DNA of 64,000 nucleotides from Auricularia sp. M13 (taxonomy: Eukaryota > Basidiomycota > Agaricomycetes > Auriculariales > Auriculariaceae), in the NCBI GenBank assembly GCA_037042915.1, contig CM073195.1:1302001-1366000 (forward strand), in the 5' to 3' direction. Under the pieces are notes generated by a model. It was not told where the DNA came from, did not search any database, and worked only from the letters and a program-made list of their open reading frames with translations. How positions within the stretch are numbered: position 1 is the stretch's first letter; the number at the start of each line of letters is the position of its first letter. Of the stretch, positions 57,598-64,000 are shown one piece after another. A program made the translations under genes and the position numbers.

Positions 57598-59391
57598 CTA
57601 CTTTCTGGGATCGAAGGCCACGCCGTCCGATTGGGACTGCATCCAGCTGCTCATTGCTGCCGCGCTTCCCACAATCCGGGCGGCCAATAGTCCCCCGTTC
57701 GTCCCATTGTCGATCGCTACAGACGCGACGGGGATCCCACGCTGAGGTCTCGTTGTCAGCATCACCATAATCCTGAGAGGGACGCAAAATCCCGTCCAAT
57801 GAATGCGCTCACCGGCATCTGTACGATGCTGTACAGCGAGTCCACGCCGCTCAGCGCTGTCGTCTTGACCGGAACACCCACCACCGGCAGCGGCGTCAGG
57901 GCAGCCACCATCCCGGGCAAATGCGCCGCGCCGCCCGCGCCCGCGACGATACACCGCACGCCGCGCGCCTCTGCGCCCTTCGCGAACGCATACAGCCGGT
58001 CGGGCGTGCGGTGCGCACTGACGATGAGCATTTCGTACGGGATCGCAAACTCGTCGAGCACGTCGGCGGCCTTTTGCATGCACGGCAGGTCCGTCTTGGA
58101 GCCCATGACGATGGACACGAGCGGGAACGCGTGGTTGACGCCGCGCGGCGGCGCCTCGGGCGCGTACGCGTCGACGTCCGGGTCGTCGATGGCGAGCAAA
58201 ATGGGCCGCAGACGCGTGCGCAGCTGCGCGTCCGAGTCCGCGACGACGTTGACATGGCCGAGCTTGCGGCCCGCGCGCCACGTCTTGCCGTACACATGCA
58301 CGCTCGCGCCCTCGACCTCCATCGCGACGCGCACGGCCTCATCAAAGTCCCAGTCGCCGCCGATGAGGTTGACCATCGCCGCGCACGGCGCGACCATCGC
58401 GGTGCTGCCCAGCGGGCGCCCGAGGACAGCGCGCACGTGGTTCTCGAACTGCGACGTCGCGCAGCCGGCCTCCGTCCAGTGCCCGCCGTTGTGCACGCGC
58501 GGCGCGATCTCGTTCACGACGACCGCGCCGCCCTCCAGCAGGAAGAGCTCGACGCCAAACACGCCGGCGCCGCCGAACGCGCGCACCGCGTCCTCCGCAA
58601 CGGCCCGCGCGCGCGCCACATCGTCCTGCGCGGCGCGCAGCGGCGCCAGCACGAGCCTGCAGATGTTCTCGCGCTGGACGGTCTCCGCGGGGTCGTAGGA
58701 GCGCATCTCGCCGTGCGTGTCGCGGACGACCATCACTGCGACCTCCTTGACGAACGGCGCCCAGCGCTCCGCATACAAGCCATAATCGGTCGAATCGTCA
58801 CTGGCGCCCAGAGCCGCCAGGGCGCCGTCGAGCTGGCGCAGCTCGCGCAGGACAAAGTTGCCGCGGCCGTCGTAGGCGCCCGCGCGGCGCTTGAGCATGA
58901 GCGGCAGGCCGAGCGCGTCGACGGCGCGCTCGGCGGCGGCGCGCGAGTCGACGGGCAGGGCGTCGCACACGGGCACGCCGCGCGCCTTGAGGTGCTTTTT
59001 CTGCACGAACTTGTCCTGGATGAGCCTGAGCGTCTCCGCGGACGGCTCGACGCGGTGCCCGGCGAGCGCGTCGACGTCGATGTGCTCGATCTCGGGCGTG
59101 ATCACCGCGCACTGCGCCGCCAGGCGGGACACGCCGGGCCCGCCGCCGACGGCGTACGCGGCGTCGACGTGCGCGGAGCCCAGCGGCGGCACGGACACCT
59201 GCTTCGCGGGACAGTGCGCGTCCGGGTCGAGCACGAGCGTCGCGACCGCCAGTCTGTTCGCGGCCAGGGCTATCATCCGGCCCAGCTGGCCGCCGCCTGC
59301 AGTAGCCGTCAGCGTCAGCGTCAGCGCCAGGGCCGCCGGCGTCGGGCCAGCCACAACGCGCACCTATAATGCCAATCGTGTCCTTCGCCAT
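57598..59391 (-). CDS. ADE2: Phosphoribosylaminoimidazole carboxylase (bifunctional PurK-PurE)
   Basis: Exons 59391-59364, 59296-57813, 57741-57598, 551 residues, close to the usual ~570 for fungal Ade2. It catalyses AIR to CAIR in de novo purine synthesis in the cytosol. The N-terminal half is the PurK-like ATP-grasp part: [89 protein letters not shown]. The C-terminal half is PurE-like: [87 protein letters not shown]. Very high GC at third positions makes a false 482-codon frame on the opposite strand. No defect seen. Confidence 0.97.
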
Positions 59392-62300
59392 GCTGGCTGC
59401 CCGGGGGTCGTCAATCCAGTCCAAATCGCGGAACGACAGCGGCAGCCGGCCTCACATGTCACGTCCGTCGGCGTCGCGCGCGGAAACGAGCTCGGGCGTC
59501 GGCTAATACCGGGGCACTTGTCATGTCTGTCACGCCCGACGCTTCACGGCTCCGAAAGGATCGACGGGCGTGCAAGCGTCGGCTCCGCGCCTCCTAGAAA
59601 GATTAAAAAGGTGCGATCCTCCTATCATTAAGCCATTTAGACTTTACAAATCGAATATCGCAGCCTTGGACTCGATTCTTTTGTTTCTTTCACTGCACGA
59701 AGGTTCTGTCAGACGCGTCTCTCCGCCAAGCAACCGACTGTGTATACGGAAAGCTCCATCTGACTGCACAATACGCGAGACGGGTTATATTGCGCGTTTC
59801 TAGCCGCCGTGGGATTTGATGTGAACGGCAGGCTCTGCACGCACGCGGCGCGAGTCGTCCCCATTCCAACCAGCGGTGCGGGCGGTGCGTTGACCCGGTT
59901 GGACGATTGGGGACGGGCCATGACGCCTAAGTAGCTGGCAAGGCTCAAACTGGGGCAGGAGTCTGTGCTCTGGCGCATTAGACTCGCGGCGGCAGATGCA
60001 AGCTTGAGCTCAAACAGCAAGCAGCGCCTGTCCGAGCCAGAGCGGACTGCCGGCCACCATATGTAACGGGCGTGCACGCCAGCCTGAGCCCGGAACCGAG
60101 CATGCGACCGTCGGTGGACGGGCTGGCGGGCGGGCGCTTGGATCCTCTGTTGTTTACGTCTTCCAGGCACAGGTCCCGCGTCGCAGCACAGCTTTTGTGT
60201 GCGCCCGGGACGAGTGCCGGACGGTGTGCTTGGAGGAGGATCCCCCGCCAGGGTTCTGCGCACCCTCCGCGCGCGGCCGGGCGTCATCGCGAAAGATCCA
60301 GGCACCGCTGCTGTATCACCGTTACCGTATGCATATCTGAATCTGTAACAGTATCAGCGTTTCGAGCCTGGAGATCAGAGCGCGACAATAAAGGCCCGAA
60401 AAGGCAACATGCAATCAGTCTCCTGCCACTCCAGTTTGCCTCCGACCGACCTCCGCCTCGCCGCGCATTTTTCATTCGCGCCCGTGTGGGCTGCTGCGCC
60501 TCGCGCTACTGTAGCCCATGCGCATGCAGCCGGGGGGGATGCGCGACAGCTCCGGGCGATGGGACGCGCCGGGAGAGCTACCGCCTGCCACAGCGTACCC
60601 TAGAGCCTGGCTAGGTTCACACGCGTCCGCTCCGCTCCCGAGCCCGCTGCTTGGCGTGTGCCAGACGAGGTATCCGGCCGCCTCCGGGCACAATGACCCC
60701 GCCACGTGTGCGAGCGCGTGGGAACGTGTCACTCGCTGCTTCAGCTCCAGTCGAGTCTCAGTCCGAATCCGAGCCCCGAGCCGTACGTACCGTTCCAGTG
60801 CACATACAGATGGCAGTATAGTATACGTATCTATCCGTCTGCCGCATCTGCATTCGTGCCTGCACGCCCATCATCCCACATTGACCCGCCGCGCAGCACG
60901 GAACGCACGCGCAACAACAATACGTCGACTGAATGGGCAGCCTGATCCTCCCGTCCCCAGCCCAAAGCCGCATTCCCAGCGCGCGCACCACACTCACGCT
61001 CGCCCGCATCCGTATCGATTATCCGCCGATGAACCGCGATGCCAGTTTTCCACGCAGGGCCTCAATGAGCCTGAGTCTGGTCTGATGGTCCTGCGTAGCG
61101 CCAGTACAGCGGGAACTCCAGGCTTCGTGCTTCGAGGTCGGATCCTGCGGGTTTCAATTGCACCAGAGCTGCAGTCCCAGTTCTCTGTTCTCAGTTCTGG
61201 TCCCGCGCGCCGTGCTCTTGAGATGGATTGGCGCTGGCACATCCTAACGCTGCACGCTTGCTGCAAGTCCCTCCCCCTTGCAGACCACCTCCAACAGCGC
61301 TAGCCTCTGGGTCTGCTCTGGGCGCAGTATGCACATCCCATACAGTATGTGCCTGATCCGCAGACCCATGCTCAGCAGCCTAATCGCGGATGATCTCATT
61401 GTTGATCGGCGGTGTAATCTCTCGCGGATCATCCTTTTTTAGCAATTCTCATTTGCAATTCGTCTGTGCAAGCCAGTCTAAGTGCATCTCGGTATCCCGA
61501 CGGATGGGCCTGAAAACACGCGCAGCTGGAGCTCACTTGAAGGAGCAATCTGGAAACTGCTGAGGGTTGCGATTACGGAATCAGCAACCGTGTATCCCTG
61601 GGCAAGGATGCATGTGCTCAGCGGCCAAGATCAAGACTGCCATCCACCACAGAACAACTGACGCTGCAAGTGCGTATCGCATCGTCCGCGTCCACGCGAA
61701 TCTGCGGCTGGCGCCCAGATCTAGGCCTTCAAGCCAGGATTCCCTCTCCCAGCCGGTGATCCGGGGTATGCGTGCACACCAAACGCCCGCCCGGCCCACT
61801 CAGTTCGCGAATCGCTGCTTGCATCGGGCAGGCGCGATCTGGCCTGGTCGGCTCTGCAGGACTGTAGAGGATTAAAGAAGCTAGGCTTACTTTGACGCCC
61901 CCTGTCAACTTTAACGGCTCGCGTGTTTCCCTGGGCCACTTGCAGACCGTCCCTGCACAGTGTGCCTGCAGCTGCTTTGCCTTTATCGGACATGAGCTGG
62001 ATCTGCGCTCTGTGCTTCGCTCGCATCTACAGTATCCTAGATCTCACTGCTGCGTCAGTTAACTGGCTGTGGCCCAGACCCAGATTCCGAGTCGCAGCTG
62101 CCAGTTGCAGCGCGTCACGGTAGCAGCCCATGTTCTGGACGACGACGTTCTGCCATCGCATCCCTGCCAGTGCATTCTCGTGTTCCAGCGTCGCGTTCCA
62201 GCTTGATGGCCTGATACGCATTTCCAACTGGAGACCACGGCCATCGCTGCTTGGGCACGCAGACTAGCATTCCCGCCTGGAAATCATCACCCGCTCTTCT

Positions 62301-64000
62301 ATTTGGCGTTCCCCGAACAATCCGCCCCTGGTCCTGATTGTTATCATCCCCCGCATCGTTTCAACCGATGCACGGGCGAGTCCTGACGCGTTGTTTCAAC
62401 CTTCGCATCCGGTGGCGTCGAAGATCGCACCGGAAAGGACTCTTTATCGCGGCTTTGGACAGATTGCAACAGTCCGGATGAGCTTGTAGATCTTGTGTAG
62501 TGGGCAGTCCGTGCGTCGACTTGACGGACAGGCCATCATGGGATGGGGGGACTCGGGCGCACTTGCCTGCGGCTGCAATGCACTGCACGCGGCGGAACAA
62601 CTCCGCCGCACGACGACAACAACCCGCCTGAGCTCTCCGTGACCCAGGGCTCTGTGACTGATAACTCGCGGGACGATATGCAGACCTGTCTCGCCATCTT
62701 ATGACGAGATCTCCGAGTCTGGCGAGGGAATCTCGGCGGCGGCCTGCGTGGCACTGGACGAATCCTGGGCTTCTGCCAGTTGCGCTTTCTCGAACACCGT
62801 GGGAGCCGGCCCTCCCAGCGAGTCGCTAGCGCACTATCCTTGCTGCAAATGACGCCGTGGGGGCTACGCAGCGTCATAGGCCGTGAGGGCATATCTGACT
62901 CAGGGCGTCCATTGCTTAGGACTGTACTCTACAGAGCTTCGGCGCGGCAGTTTTGCCAACACCCAAGTCACTTGCCCACGCTCGCAGTCCCTGCATTCCT
63001 GAGCTGCGGAGGCCTTATCAGGAACGACGCGTGCGTCATACAGCGCTTCGTCGCGCGAGCCAGCGACCGTGCGGCGGACATCTCTGGAACGCCTCGGAAC
63101 GCAGCACGCTTCGCGTTCTGCACGATGTGATGGTCGTCGCTGCACTCGCAATCCCGGCCACGCGCGCCACAAATTTGAGAGGCAAAAAGCCAACCCTGGC
63201 CTCGCGCAGTGCCGTATTTTGAGATTTACGCTTGCACGCGGGCCGTTCGGCGAGTAACACTTTTGGCGGTCCCGGCGTCGAGGAAGGCATGGCCGGGCGC
63301 CCGTCGCACTGGCAGTCAAATCAGAGTAGAGCACAAGCCTGTTTGGACGCTGCATCTGACCTAACACCCCGGAGCAGGCTGCACGCATGAGGAAATGTGC
63401 GGAGAGTCTGCCAGTGCGAGTTGTGCAGCCAGCCGATGACTAAACTTACCAGTAACTGCGCTGCAACTTGGAACGCGTTTCCCACTGCGCACACTGCAGC
63501 CTCATCACGAGGCCTTCCTCGGAGAAACGATTTATTCCTGCGCAGATCCCTAGGTTTCTCTTGCTTTCGGCGCATGCTTTGATTCCTGCGGATCCCCGAG
63601 CTTTTTACAATTGCCGTCAGGGTCACGGCGCCTCTGCACGAGACTGTATGCGTCATACCAGAACAAAGCAGGGTTCCGTCAGAGTAAGAGCACAGTGTTG
63701 CTGACCATTGAGTAGACTGATCCGTGCGCTCGACGTAGGTAGGGACCGCCAGCTGGAGCAACGGCAGGCCGTTTTTCATAGGTCAGAGACTTCCCGTGCT
63801 CTCCGCGTCTCAGCACAAAGACAACTTAGACGCGAGCTTCACTGAATACAGTGGCTTCGAGCATGATCTGGGAACATGCAGGGTCAGATCACTGCTACAA
63901 GTGACCGAGGTCGTGAGTGCCATGCGAAACAGCCGAGCGCGCGGGTGTTGCAGTCTGAAGCAATCATCGCATCGCATATCGCAATTCGCGTCCCATTCTG
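59392..64000. other. Terminal 4.6 kb without a supported gene
   Basis: Contains the ADE2 promoter at its left edge. Many short frames on both strands (longest plus 60518-61303), with no domain, no convincing intron joins, and composition like translated non-coding DNA. Possibly a gene-poor or repeat-derived stretch; a repeat search is needed to classify it. Confidence 0.4.

Noticed and set aside
57921-59369. 482-codon plus-strand frame opposite ADE2
   Set aside because: Shadow of the very GC-rich third positions of ADE2; no domain and Arg/Val/His-heavy composition.
60518-61303. 261-codon plus-strand frame in the right-hand desert
   Set aside because: Composition of translated non-coding DNA, no domain, no supporting neighbours or exon joins.
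1-64000. CRISPR arrays, bacterial operons, rRNA or tRNA genes
   Set aside because: No regularly spaced repeats, no Shine-Dalgarno/operon layout, and no cloverleaf or rRNA sequence was recognised; the window is a spliced fungal genome.

Overview
The window looks like a filamentous basidiomycete (mushroom-type, probably Agaricomycetes) chromosome segment. Evidence: many short GT-AG introns (about 45-75 nt), a Plavaka/KDZ transposase, a DUF6532 protein, a PoSl-type subtilase, FunK1-like kinases and other families typical of these fungi. The ADE2 gene is the clearest housekeeping marker. I joined exons by eye from splice sites and reading frame; no RNA or database search was available.

Layout. 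0-5.7 kb: a FunK1-like kinase, a decayed 5'-truncated copy of it, and a coiled-coil/basic-tail protein. 6.4-14.9 kb: a secreted S8 subtilase with PA domain, two polytopic membrane proteins, and an endonuclease/phosphatase-fold protein that has lost metal-binding residues. 15.1-26.8 kb: an amino-acid permease gene split by a 7.8 kb Plavaka element. The element carries an apparently intact five-exon transposase and a divergently transcribed eight-exon DUF6532 gene. 27.5-32.2 kb: a small two-TM protein and an importin of the Sxm1/Nmd5/importin-7/8 class. 33.8-36.3 kb: a second host gene, of the family often labelled geranylgeranyl pyrophosphate synthetase, split by a 1.1 kb element with the same type of inverted ends.

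36.6-44.9 kb is a diverged tandem duplication of [Ser/Thr-rich single-TM surface protein + glycoside hydrolase 105-like gene]. The left copy of the hydrolase is a stub carrying a 491 bp MITE with a perfect 8 bp target duplication. The right unit received a 5'-truncated PI-PLC-like fragment with a dead splice acceptor. 45.1-46.7 kb: a Gfo/Idh/MocA oxidoreductase. 47.1-48.7 kb: a non-coding element with 26 bp perfect inverted ends. 49.1-51.3 kb: a protein of four tandem PB1-like modules plus a coiled coil, with the same phase-2 intron in each module. 51.3-55.6 kb has no gene I can support. 55.7-59.4 kb: a Zn2Cys6 transcription factor and ADE2. 59.4-64.0 kb: nothing convincing.

The central theme is recent transposition. 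At least four element families or copies sit in 64 kb. In two cases the flanking host coding sequence is still open and rejoins in frame across the insertion, so these disruptions look young and may be polymorphic in the population.
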